Source: Nocardia abscessus NBRC 100374 (GTDB lineage Bacteria; Actinomycetota; Actinomycetes; Mycobacteriales; Mycobacteriaceae). Taken from it: a DNA stretch of 55,867 nt. Shown here piece after piece: positions 1 through 9,545 of the stretch (position 1 is the stretch's first letter; every line of letters begins with the position of its first letter). The stretch lies in assembly GCF_000308455.1 (NCBI RefSeq), contig NZ_BAFP01000067.1:1-55867 (forward strand), written 5' to 3'. The position numbers were made by a program, and so were the translations under genes. The notes beneath the pieces are model-generated. The model saw nothing but the letters and a program-made list of their open reading frames with translations, did not search any database and was not told where the DNA came from.

Positions 1-316
1 TTTCATGGATGGAATGCAGGATCGTGTCGATCGGCACGCCCTCCCGGGCCCAATCGGCCGCCGCTTCGGCCAGCCGGCCGGTCTTCGCCGGAATATCCTG
101 CCCGTCCAGCATGCTGACCGACAGCTCGAGACAGACCCGGGTGGTGGCCGTGACATCACCGGCGATGATGTCACCGGGCATTGTGGCGCAGGTTGTCACG
201 TTGTCGATGAAGTGCTCGACTAGCTGCCGAGACACCCCCTGCAGGTCCTGTGTGGGTAATGACATCGGTTTGCCCGAGACGGTCAACGCACTCCGGAGTG
301 CCCCAGTGGTTGTCAT
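1..316 (-). CDS. PucR-like regulator, N-terminal part (runs off left edge)
   Basis: The minus strand is open from an ATG at 316 to the window edge, giving about 105 residues that begin MTTTGALRSALTVSGKPMS. It aligns over its whole visible length with the two other PucR-type genes here (41971 and 47244), sharing SVSMLDG, AREGVPIDT and a following IHE. The visible part is the N-terminal RsbRD-like sensor region; the C-terminal PucR helix-turn-helix lies outside the window. The start is set by a GGAAGGGAG ribosome site, and roughly 30 bp upstream are nearly identical to the sequence before the 41971 copy. That indicates recent duplication including the promoter-proximal region. Ligand and targets cannot be inferred. 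Confidence 0.85.
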   Translation of the reverse strand, partial: MTTTGALRSALTVSGKPMSLPTQDLQGVSRQLVEHFIDNVTTCATMPGDIIAGDVTATTRVCLELSVSMLDGQDIPAKTGRLAEAAADWAREGVPIDTILHSIHE

Positions 317-709
317 CGTCGACTCCCTTCCGCCTAGTTGCTGCGGTTCTTCCGGCCGATGGTCCGGTCCGCAGCCGCGCGAGGCCGCGGATTCCCGCGA
401 GGAACGCGATTGACCTGTGGCCTTGATCGGTCGGGATCCAACGATAAGGTGATTAAGGGCTCAGCTTCTACTCCTCATTGCCCGACCGCTCGATGTCGGT
501 GAATCATGGCGGTGACTTGCGCCGAAAGCCGTTCGTAACAGCGTTCGAAGATATCCCCAATGGTTTTGCGAGACAGTCGCTCACTTTTTGCGGCCGCGCT
601 CACGGGCCCGTTGATCAGTGCTGAATGCCCGATTCAGCCGATCGGCATGCGCTCCTGGGGTACTGGCAGGGCGCGCTGACACGGTCCTGACCGGTCCTGG
701 CTGCGGGGC
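317..709. other. Intergenic, no gene seen
   Basis: This stretch lies between the 5' end of the left-edge PucR-like gene and the 3' end of the TetR gene, both on the minus strand. The first 35 bases next to the PucR-like start are conserved with the leader of the copy at 41971. No supported ORF, RNA gene or strong hairpin was seen in the remainder. Confidence 0.5.
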
Positions 710-1372
710 TCAGGGAGTGTCGGGGAGTTGAGCAGCCCGTACTTCGGCGTCGAGCCATGCGCCGATCATCTGTGCGGTCATCGCGATGGCCTCGCGGCGT
801 TCGTGGTCGTCGACCTCCTGGGCCGTTGTGCGCAGTACCGCCGTGAAGCCGGTATTGATCAGCACGTATGCCATCACGTCATATTTGTGATCGTCTCCCG
901 GGCCGAGGAGCTGGATCAACAGCACCTTGACCAGCGGACGCAGACGCGGTTCGAACTCGGGGATGCCGCTGTTGTAGAACTGAACTCCGCCGACCAGCGC
1001 GCGCACCAGATACGCGTTGGCGACCAACTCTTCGGTGAACAGTTCCAGCATCTCGCCGAGCACCTTCGGAGCCGAGGGGAGCAGCTGGGGGATCGGGCGC
1101 TGCGACAAGTCCGACACCCAGTGTGTAAAGCGCCGCTCCGCGTTTTCGAGAAGGCGCTCGAGCAGCTCATCGACGATCGCGGTCCGATCGGGGAAGTACC
1201 GATAGACCGTACCGATGCTCAACCCGGCCTCCGCCGCGATCCGGTTCGTCGAGGTTTCAGCGATTCCACACTCACCGAACAACCGCGCCGCGGTGTCGAG
1301 GATCTGCTCCTTCGTTTCCTTCGCGCGCTGCTGGGTCGGGCGACGGCGCTGTGGGGCGGCCTTCTGCGGCAT
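710..1372 (-). CDS. TetR family transcriptional regulator
   Basis: A 220-residue TetR repressor. The N-terminal helix-turn-helix (about residues 20-65) has the usual pattern: ILDTAARLF, then TSTNRIAAEAGLSIGTVYRYF. The remainder is an all-helical ligand-binding domain of unknown specificity. The ATG at 1372 is preferred over a GTG at 1375 because GGGAAG sits four bases upstream of it. It is divergent from the ABC1 kinase gene, and an imperfect palindrome in the shared promoter region (1400-1412) is a plausible operator. It probably controls itself and perhaps the kinase gene. There is no direct tie to the pigment cluster. Confidence 0.9.
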   Translation of the reverse strand: MPQKAAPQRRRPTQQRAKETKEQILDTAARLFGECGIAETSTNRIAAEAGLSIGTVYRYFPDRTAIVDELLERLLENAERRFTHWVSDLSQRPIPQLLPSAPKVLGEMLELFTEELVANAYLVRALVGGVQFYNSGIPEFEPRLRPLVKVLLIQLLGPGDDHKYDVMAYVLINTGFTAVLRTTAQEVDDHERREAIAMTAQMIGAWLDAEVRAAQLPDTP

Positions 1373-1399
1373 CACACTTCCCTGTCCTTGGGTGAGAAC

Positions 1400-1412
1400 T
1401 GAGCTTTGCTCA
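1400..1412. promoter_or_regulatory. Candidate TetR operator
   Basis: TGAGC-TTT-GCTCA is a palindrome with 5-bp arms, extended by one further near-match on each side, located 28 bp upstream of the TetR start in the divergent promoter region. Its position fits an autorepressor site. The assignment is inference. Confidence 0.35.
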
Positions 1413-1546
1413 TTTCACTGTAGTTGTCGAATGTCACTGCGGCTCGGGTAGTTTGTTAGGCCATTGAATTCACGGCCGACAGCGCGGGCACAGCTGACCG
1501 CAGCGGCGCGCGATATCAGGTCATGGGCGGGCTCACGGAGGTGTTG

Positions 1547-2944
1547 ATGGCGGCTGGTCAGCTGCCCAGAGGTCGACTGGCGCGGGGCGGTCGGTTGGGC
1601 CGACTGGTCGCGGGGCAGGCTGTGCGTGGAGTCGGGTCTCGGTTGTCCATGATCGGTCGGCCTGACGAAGCCCGGCAGATACTTGCCGAGCGGTCCGCTC
1701 TGCAAGCCGCGCAGCAAATGGTCACAGTGCTCGGCGGCATGAAGGGCGCGGCGATGAAGCTGGGCCAGATGCTGTCGGTTCTCGATGTCGACCTCGTCCC
1801 CGAATCCCACCGTGAACTGTTTCGGGTGAAGCTCGCCGAACTTCGAGATCGCGCACCGGAGGTTCCGTTCAGGTCGATGCGGAAGGTCATCGAAGGTGAT
1901 CTCGGGCCGATGTCGCGAGTGTTCGCCGATTTCGAGCAGACGCCGGTGGCCGCGGCCTCGATCGGCCAGGTGTATCGGGCGAAGTTGCATGACGGGCGCA
2001 TGGTCGCGGTAAAGGTGAAATACCCCGGTGTGGATGAGGCCGTCGCGGCGGACATGCGTAACTTGCAGTTGTTCGCCAAGCTGTGCAGATCCGTGCTGCC
2101 GAGCGCGGGCGACGCCGCCGTGCTGGAGGAGATCGCACGCAACATCGGCGGTGAACTCGACTACCTGCGCGAAGCGCGGACTCAGCATGCAGTCGCGTCG
2201 CGCTTCCACGAACACCCCTTCATCACCGTCCCCGACAGTGTGGGAGAACACTGCACGCACCACGTTCTTGTCACAGAGTTCGTCGAAGGGAGGTCCTTCC
2301 AAGAGATTCAGGCTCTGCCCGGGGCCGACCGAGATCGGATCGGTGAGCTGATCTACCGCTTCTACATCAGTTCGCTGTTCTCCGACTACGAGTTCTGCGG
2401 TGACCCGCATCCCGGCAACATCCTTCTGGACAGGGACGGTCGCCTCGCCTTCGTGGATTTCGGGCTCTATTACCGGATGAATCCCGCGGACGCCGAGTTC
2501 GAGCGTGCGTCCCTGCTCGCCGCCGGGGAACACCGTGCCGGGGATCTGTACCAGGCGTGGGTCGGACGCGGCATCATCGACCCGGACGCGAGCGTCACGC
2601 CACAGGAATGCCTGGAATACGTGTGGGCCGCCTCGGGTTGGCAGTTGCTCGACGAGGAGATCACGATCACCCCGGAACTCGCTACCGCGGCAGTGGTGCT
2701 CGCCGTGGACCCGAGGGCGGACGAATTCCGGGGTATGCGGCATCAGCTGCTTCCGGCTGAGCACGTGTTCTCCAGGCGGGCGGAGTTGTTCACCTTCGCT
2801 GCACTCGGTCAGCTCGAGACGACCAACAATTGGCATCGCCTGGCCCGTGAGTGGCTCTACGGCGAGCCTCCAGCAACCGATATCGGGCGGGCGACGGCAC
2901 GGTGGCGAGCCGGGCGGCTGTCGGGCCCACCTTCCCACCGCTGA
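1547..2944 (+). CDS. ABC1/UbiB (AarF) family atypical kinase
   Basis: A 465-residue ABC1-family protein. It has the family KxGQ motif (MKLGQM, Lys about residue 71), an alanine-rich loop (AAASIGQV), the ATP lysine in VAVKVKYPG, the catalytic GDPHPGN near residues 285-291 and a DFG metal-binding motif (VDFGLYY). ABC1 proteins act in isoprenoid-quinone and lipid metabolism as atypical ATPases or kinases; the substrate here is unknown. I chose ATG 1547 because GGAGG lies five bases upstream; an in-frame ATG at 1523 would add eight residues. A degenerate copy of this gene lies at 43226-43570, and a second intact ABC1 domain is fused to an aminotransferase at 23945. Confidence 0.9.
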   Translation: MAAGQLPRGRLARGGRLGRLVAGQAVRGVGSRLSMIGRPDEARQILAERSALQAAQQMVTVLGGMKGAAMKLGQMLSVLDVDLVPESHRELFRVKLAELRDRAPEVPFRSMRKVIEGDLGPMSRVFADFEQTPVAAASIGQVYRAKLHDGRMVAVKVKYPGVDEAVAADMRNLQLFAKLCRSVLPSAGDAAVLEEIARNIGGELDYLREARTQHAVASRFHEHPFITVPDSVGEHCTHHVLVTEFVEGRSFQEIQALPGADRDRIGELIYRFYISSLFSDYEFCGDPHPGNILLDRDGRLAFVDFGLYYRMNPADAEFERASLLAAGEHRAGDLYQAWVGRGIIDPDASVTPQECLEYVWAASGWQLLDEEITITPELATAAVVLAVDPRADEFRGMRHQLLPAEHVFSRRAELFTFAALGQLETTNNWHRLAREWLYGEPPATDIGRATARWRAGRLSGPPSHR

Positions 2945-3083
2945 CCAGACCATCACCGCACTGCGAAGACGTTGCCCTGCCTCTCGACTCATATTCACCG
3001 ATGTTCCTGGCGGGCAGTGAGCATTGGCCTGACTGCCGTGGTTGATCAGACGGACTGGCGCTGGACCGCTGACAGCGACCGTG

Positions 3084-3983
3084 TCAGGCTGTCAGGCGGT
3101 TCTTCGTCACCGGACGCGGGTCGACTTCCGCACGTCTCAGTACCGCCGCGGCCGAGTCGAGCGTGCTGTCCTGCGCTAGGATGCTCTCATAGAGGCGCGA
3201 TAGCGCGCGGCCGGGTTCGACCCCGAGCTCAGTATCCAGGCGCTGTCTGGTCCGATGGAACAGATGCAGGGCCTCGGACTGGCGGCCGGTGCGGTAGAGC
3301 GCCAGCATCAGCAGTCCGCACAGGTGCTCGCGCGACGGGTCGGCCGCGACGAGCCGTTGCAGTTCGACGATGGCCTGGCGGTTGTTACCGAGCAACAGGT
3401 GTGCGCTGACCAGATCCTCCCAGGCCAGGATGCGCTGCTCCTCGAGGAAGGCGGCGGCGGATCGGCATCGTTCGCCGGCGTGGGTGTTCAGCAGTGCCGG
3501 CCCGCGCCACAGCCGCAGTCCCTGCTGCAGTGACTGCAGCGCGCGCACCGGATCGGCGGCCAGGTCGCTGAATCCACGCGTGGTGCAATCGAGGAATCGG
3601 TTGGCGTCCACGGCATCGCGTGGGATGTCGAGCACGTAGCCGTTCTGCACCGCGCGCAACTCGATCGGTTCCCCGCTCCCGTCCGTGCATTTCTCCATTG
3701 TCTTTCGGATGCGCGTCGCCTGCGCCTGAATTGCGTTTCGTGGATTCTTGAGCAGCTCGCCCGGCCACAATTCTTCGGTGAGCTCGTTGTAGTAGACGGT
3801 GTTCCCGGCCTTGAGGGCGAGAACGGCCAGCATCGCTCGGATCTTGCCGGCCCGCAATTCTGTGCGGCTGTCGGCGGCGACGATGGAAATGGACCCGAGT
3901 ATATCGATGTGGACGGCGCCGGTGTGCCACACATCGTCCCGGGCGGTGGTGGCGGGTGCGTCCCAGGACAGGCTGAGCGCCAT
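3084..3983 (-). CDS. SARP-family activator of the prodiginine-type cluster
   Basis: A 299-residue Streptomyces antibiotic regulatory protein. Residues about 25-115 form the OmpR-like winged helix (IDILGSISI, then AGKIRAMLAVLAL and LWPGELLKNPRNAIQAQ). Residues about 120-265 form the bacterial transcriptional activation domain, with its typical end (TELGVEPGRAL). It corresponds in position and size class to RedD of Streptomyces. It is transcribed away from the bipyrrole operon, whose promoter carries GTCA heptads of the kind SARPs bind; the same heptads occur before the PPTase operon. Cluster-specific activation is therefore likely. GAGAGG lies a few bases before the ATG. Confidence 0.9.
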   Translation of the reverse strand: MALSLSWDAPATTARDDVWHTGAVHIDILGSISIVAADSRTELRAGKIRAMLAVLALKAGNTVYYNELTEELWPGELLKNPRNAIQAQATRIRKTMEKCTDGSGEPIELRAVQNGYVLDIPRDAVDANRFLDCTTRGFSDLAADPVRALQSLQQGLRLWRGPALLNTHAGERCRSAAAFLEEQRILAWEDLVSAHLLLGNNRQAIVELQRLVAADPSREHLCGLLMLALYRTGRQSEALHLFHRTRQRLDTELGVEPGRALSRLYESILAQDSTLDSAAAVLRRAEVDPRPVTKNRLTA

Positions 3984-4124
3984 TGGCGAACCTCTCTTTA
4001 CTCGACATTTCCCCTGGTGAGAAAGATTTTAATGACGGGTCACAACTATCACACAGAGGGCATTGTGGTTATTTGTCACCATTGTCGCAGCGTCGGAATG
4101 TGGTCACACGACACCGGGCGGTGT

Positions 4125-4180
4125 GTCAGTAGCCCGTCAGTGGTTTCGTCAGCGTCGTGGGTCAAGGTCGGATTGTTTAT
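4125..4180 (+). promoter_or_regulatory. Candidate SARP-dependent promoter of the bipyrrole operon
   Basis: Direct heptads GTCAGTA (4125), GTCAGTG (4136), GTCAGCG (4148) and GTCAAGG (4161) are spaced 11, 12 and 13 bp apart. The last ends about 8 bp before a TTTAT-like -10 element (4175-4180). This is the known SARP promoter layout. The first gene starts at 4220. The repeats are seen directly; binding by the adjacent SARP is inferred. Confidence 0.55.
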
Positions 4181-4219
4181 GGGACATCCGTAGCCGCTGA
4201 CTGCGATATTGGAGTAGTT

Positions 4220-4465
4220 GTGACAGCACAAGGTTTCCTGCTGGAGTGCATCGCCGATTCGTGGCTGGATGGAAAAAGTGAAGGACTGTCCGCGGACACG
4301 CCGCTGCTGGAACTGAACATCATCTCTTCTGCCGAAGTATTCGATTTGGTGCATGCCATTCAGGCGGAATTCGGGATTGTCATTCCGCTCCAGGAGGTCA
4401 GGCCGGAGAATTTCCGGTCCGTTGCGGTCATCGCGGACCTGATCGAGCGCATTCGCGGGAAGTAG
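4220..4465 (+). CDS. redO: Peptidyl carrier protein (RedO/PigG-like)
   Basis: An 81-residue carrier protein. In prodiginine pathways this protein holds L-proline as a thioester while it is oxidised to pyrrole-2-carboxyl. The fold is recognisable from a four-helix pattern and the loop ELNIISSAEVF. The phosphopantetheine serine is probably Ser37, the second serine; the usual Asp-Ser pair is replaced by Ser-Ser. The start is GTG 4220, with GGAG five bases upstream; a longer frame reaching back to 4157 would begin inside the promoter. It is the first gene of a tightly packed operon and lies directly before the ACP-oxoamine synthase and prolyl-AMP ligase, which supports the role. Confidence 0.8.
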   Translation: MTAQGFLLECIADSWLDGKSEGLSADTPLLELNIISSAEVFDLVHAIQAEFGIVIPLQEVRPENFRSVAVIADLIERIRGK

Positions 4466-4475
4466 GGGACATTCG

Positions 4476-6109
<1,634 letters not shown>

Positions 6110-6113
<4 letters not shown>

Positions 6114-7651
6114 GCGACCGCGTCATCTGCCTGCCGGATATCGATTCCGACGAGCACGCGGCTCGTCCGGCGCTGCTCGGGCGGACCACGCTCACCTACG
6201 GTGAGCTCGCCACCGCGGTGCACGCGGTAGCGCACCGGCTGCGCGAACTCGGTGCCGTGCGGGGTGATCGCGTGGTCATCTGGATGTACAAACGCCCGGA
6301 GTACGTCCAGACGATGCTGGGTGCGCTGCACCGCGGGTGTGCGTATGTCGCCGTCGACGGCGCGCACCCGGTGAGTCGGCTGACGACGATCGTTGAGGAG
6401 ACCGAACCGATCCTGCTCGTCACTGACGAGCGGCACCTGCCCCAACTCGCGAGCCTAGAACTGCCGGACTCGGTCCGCACCGTGGTGGTCGTCGACCGAG
6501 TCGGCGACGCTGTCGCGACGGTGCGGACGGTCAGCTGGTCGAACTTCGTCGCCGGCGCCGAGGCGATCCGGGTGCCGCGCGCGGCGATCACGCCGTCCAG
6601 CCTGGCCGCGATTCTCTACACTTCCGGCTCCACAGGGACGCCGAAGGGCGTGCAGATCTCACATCGCAACCTTGGTGCGTTCATCGACTGGGCATGTGCC
6701 GAGCTGGCCGTGGGCGCCGCGGACGTTTTCGCCAACCATGCCTCGTTCAACTTCGACCTCAGTACATTCGACCTGTTCGTCGCCATATCGGTCGGCGCGG
6801 CGATGTGGATCATCGAGGACGAGCAAGCGCGTGATCCGGCGGCGCTGGCCGCCGGCATCCGCGAACACGGTGTCACCGTGTGGTATTCGGTGCCGTCGAT
6901 CCTGACTCTACTGACCGCGTGCGGTGCGCTGATGCCCGAGACCGTCCGCGGCCTGCGCTATGTGCTCTTCGCCGGTGAGGTATATCCGAAACCTCGACTG
7001 GCCGAACTCGCGCTGCTGCTGCACGAGCACACACACCTCTACAACCTGTACGGCCCCACCGAGACCAACGTGTGCACCTATCACCGGGTGACCGCCCAGG
7101 ATCTGGCCTGTGAGGAGCCGTTGCCGCTCGGGCTACCGGTCGGCGATGTCAAATTGCTGATCGTCGACGAGCACGGGCTGCTGATCGACGGGCCCGACGC
7201 ATTCGGCGAGCTGGTGGTCGAAGGCGATTGCGTCACCCCAGGATATTGGCGGCGGGAGCGGGAACCTATGGCAGAGCAGCATCGGCAGCGCCGCCACCCG
7301 ACCGGCGATCTCGTGAGTTGCGTCGACGGCAACATCATCTATCGCGGACGCAAGGACCGGATGGTGAAACTGTCCGGGTACCGCACCGAACTCGGCGAGA
7401 TCGAATCGGTGATTGTGCGGCACTCCTCGATCGACGAGGCGGCGGTGATCGTCGCTGCGGAAGGCTCGGCCGCGCGGCTCGTGGTCTTCTACACGATCCG
7501 AGCCGGCGCGCCGGAGCCGACGCTCATCGACTTGAAACGTCATTGTGCCGAGCACTTGCCTCGATACATGGTTCCGCGCAAGGCAATCCGCGTACAGGCG
7601 TTGCCGCGCAATGCCAACGGCAAGATCGACTATCGGTGTCTCGCCGGGTGA
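6110..7651 (+). CDS. redM: L-prolyl-AMP ligase (RedM/PigI-like adenylation enzyme)
   Basis: A 513-residue stand-alone adenylation enzyme of the ANL superfamily. It shows A3 YTSGSTGTPKG, an A4 segment FNFDLSTFDLF, A5 LYGPTE, A7 TGDL with GRKDRMVKLSGYR and the A10 lysine in NANGKIDY. In prodiginine clusters this enzyme activates L-proline and loads it onto the carrier protein encoded here at 4220. The gene is flanked by exactly those partners. Proline specificity comes from overall resemblance and context; I did not extract a specificity code. The GTG start overlaps the stop of the preceding gene, indicating translational coupling. Confidence 0.85.
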
Positions 7652-8496
7652 GCAAGACCATGCCGACGGTGCCACTCGAACTCCGCACGCAACGGCCGGC
7701 GCTGGACCCGAGCGGTCTGTGGTTCTCCGGCGTCGACTCACGGCCGGCGGCTATCCGGCTGGTGTGCTTCGCCCACGCGGGCGGCGCACCGTCGGTTTTC
7801 CGGGAATGGTCGGATCATCTTGGTCCGGAAGTCCATGTCGTTCCGGTATTGCTGCCCGGGCGCGGACTCCGCTTGTGGGAGTCGGTCGCGACCGATATCC
7901 GGGCCTTGGCGCGCGAGGTCGCCACGGCGCTGATCGAGCAGGGCTTCCTCGACCGCTACGCGTTCTTCGGACACAGCCTGGGCGCTCTGCTGGCGTACGA
8001 GGTGGCTTGCGTGCTGCGCGAGCGAGGTGCGCCCGCGCCCGCGCACCTGTTTTTCTCCGGCAGCCGGGCCCCGCATCTATACGGGACTTCACTCGGCGCC
8101 GAACTGTCCGATGACGAGCTCCTGGCTTGGGTGCGCGAGCTGGGTGGACTACTCGGTTCCGGTGCGAGATCACAGTTCGATCGCCGACTTCCAACCCTGC
8201 GCGCGGACCTGCGTGCGTGCGAGACCTACCGGCCGCAACCCCGGCCGCCGCTGGATTGTCCGCTGACCGTGTACTCCGCTGAGGGCGATCTCATCGCCGA
8301 CGAGGAGCAGACCGGCCAGTGGCGTCGGTACACCACGGGCTCGATGCGCCGTGGGCATTTCCTCGGCGGTCATTTCTATCTCGTCGGCCCGCATCGGTTC
8401 AGCCTGCTCCGCCGGCTGCGGGATGACCTCGCCTGCTACACCTCCACCCCCGGATCGACGGCCCCCACCGGCGATCGCCAAAGGATGCACCGATGA
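7648..8496 (+). CDS. redJ: Type II thioesterase (RedJ-like)
   Basis: A 282-residue alpha/beta hydrolase of the type II thioesterase family. It has the early CFAHAGG motif, the nucleophile elbow GHSLG (Ser110) and a late catalytic histidine in GGHFYL (His242). Such enzymes clear misprimed or stalled acyl groups from carrier proteins; in the red cluster RedJ occupies this role. Here it could also release a beta-keto intermediate made by the KAS III-like enzyme at 22879. The GTG start at 7648 overlaps the previous stop; an ATG at 7660 is the alternative. The 3' end overlaps the methyltransferase start by four bases. Confidence 0.85.
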   Translation: MSKTMPTVPLELRTQRPALDPSGLWFSGVDSRPAAIRLVCFAHAGGAPSVFREWSDHLGPEVHVVPVLLPGRGLRLWESVATDIRALAREVATALIEQGFLDRYAFFGHSLGALLAYEVACVLRERGAPAPAHLFFSGSRAPHLYGTSLGAELSDDELLAWVRELGGLLGSGARSQFDRRLPTLRADLRACETYRPQPRPPLDCPLTVYSAEGDLIADEEQTGQWRRYTTGSMRRGHFLGGHFYLVGPHRFSLLRRLRDDLACYTSTPGSTAPTGDRQRMHR

Positions 8497-9545
8497 AATT
8501 CTCCACGCTGGCCAAAGCGAACGCCGCAGGCAGCCTGCCGCTGCTGTTGTCGCTGGCCAGGAGCTTTGCCACCCCGCTGTACAGAGCGAGCTTTCTGGTC
8601 GCGGCGCTGGACCAGGGTGTGCTGCAACAACTCGCCGGCGGCGCGCGCGATGCCGACGCCCTCGCCGACGCCGTCGGAATCATGGGTGACCGTCGGCTGT
8701 TGCGCGCCTGGCTGGATCTGGGCGTGCGGCTCGGCGAGCTCGGGATGTCCGACGGTCGCTATCGGTTGGCGAGCCGCCGGGCCAGAGCGCTGGCCCGGCC
8801 CCGCAACGACGCGGTCGCCGCGGCGCTGGAAGAGCTGGTGCGCTTCCATCTTCCGGTCCTGCTGAACGCACCCGGCATGGTGCGCAGCGGTGCCAGGCTG
8901 ACGATGTCGGATCAGGACGGCTCGATCATCGCCCGTTCCAGCCGGATCGTGCAGCCGTTCCTCGAGGACGCGGTTGAAAGCGTGCTGCCCCGCACCGGTC
9001 CGGTAACCTTGTTGGAAATCGGTTGTGGCAGTGGGGTGTACGCGCGCCACGCCGCATCGTTCAATCCCGATCTGACCGCCGTCGCCATCGACTATCAGGC
9101 CGAGGTCGCCGCGGCAGCCGCCGCCAATCTGGCGCAGTGGGGATTGGCGGATCGCGTCGAGGTCAGGCGAGCCGATGTGCGGGAATTTGCCTGCTCGGAA
9201 CTGTTCGACATCGTCACGATGCACAACAACATCTACTACTTCGCGGCGGACGAACGCGCCGAGCTGCTCGCGCGCGTGCGGTCGCTGCTGAAACCCGATG
9301 GGCGGCTTCTGCTCACCAGCGCGTGCAAGGGCGGAAATCTCAGCACCGAAGTGCTGGGTCTGTGGTTCGAGTTCGCCGACTTCGGCGGCCCGCTGCCCGA
9401 TTCCGCCGAACTGGCCCAGCAGTTCGAGGATGCGGGCTTCGTCGATGTCAAGGTGCGCCGTCTGATTCCCGGTGAGCAGTTCTACTCGTTCGTCGGCCGC
9501 AACCCGTCCTCATCGAACACCGACGCCGAGGAGCTCCTGTCATGA
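8493..9545 (+). CDS. redI: SAM-dependent O-methyltransferase (RedI/PigF-like)
   Basis: A 350-residue class I methyltransferase. A helical N-terminal half resembling the dimerisation region of small-molecule O-methyltransferases precedes the SAM-binding motif LEIGCGSGVYARH (first glycine near residue 177), an acidic end of strand 2 (AIDYQ) and a post-II motif (FDIVTMHNN). The pathway homologue methylates the 4-hydroxy group of the bipyrrole carbaldehyde to give MBC. It overlaps its neighbours by four bases on both sides. Other substrates cannot be excluded from sequence alone, but the context is specific. Confidence 0.85.
   Translation: MKFSTLAKANAAGSLPLLLSLARSFATPLYRASFLVAALDQGVLQQLAGGARDADALADAVGIMGDRRLLRAWLDLGVRLGELGMSDGRYRLASRRARALARPRNDAVAAALEELVRFHLPVLLNAPGMVRSGARLTMSDQDGSIIARSSRIVQPFLEDAVESVLPRTGPVTLLEIGCGSGVYARHAASFNPDLTAVAIDYQAEVAAAAAANLAQWGLADRVEVRRADVREFACSELFDIVTMHNNIYYFAADERAELLARVRSLLKPDGRLLLTSACKGGNLSTEVLGLWFEFADFGGPLPDSAELAQQFEDAGFVDVKVRRLIPGEQFYSFVGRNPSSSNTDAEELLS

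Noticed and set aside
1415..2998. 527-codon minus-strand frame across the ABC1 kinase gene
   Set aside because: It is an antisense shadow; the plus strand carries the kinase motifs.
3068..3088. Short hairpin (CTGACA...TGTCAG) between the ABC1 and SARP genes
   Set aside because: The stem is only six base pairs and overlaps the SARP stop region; too weak to call a terminator.
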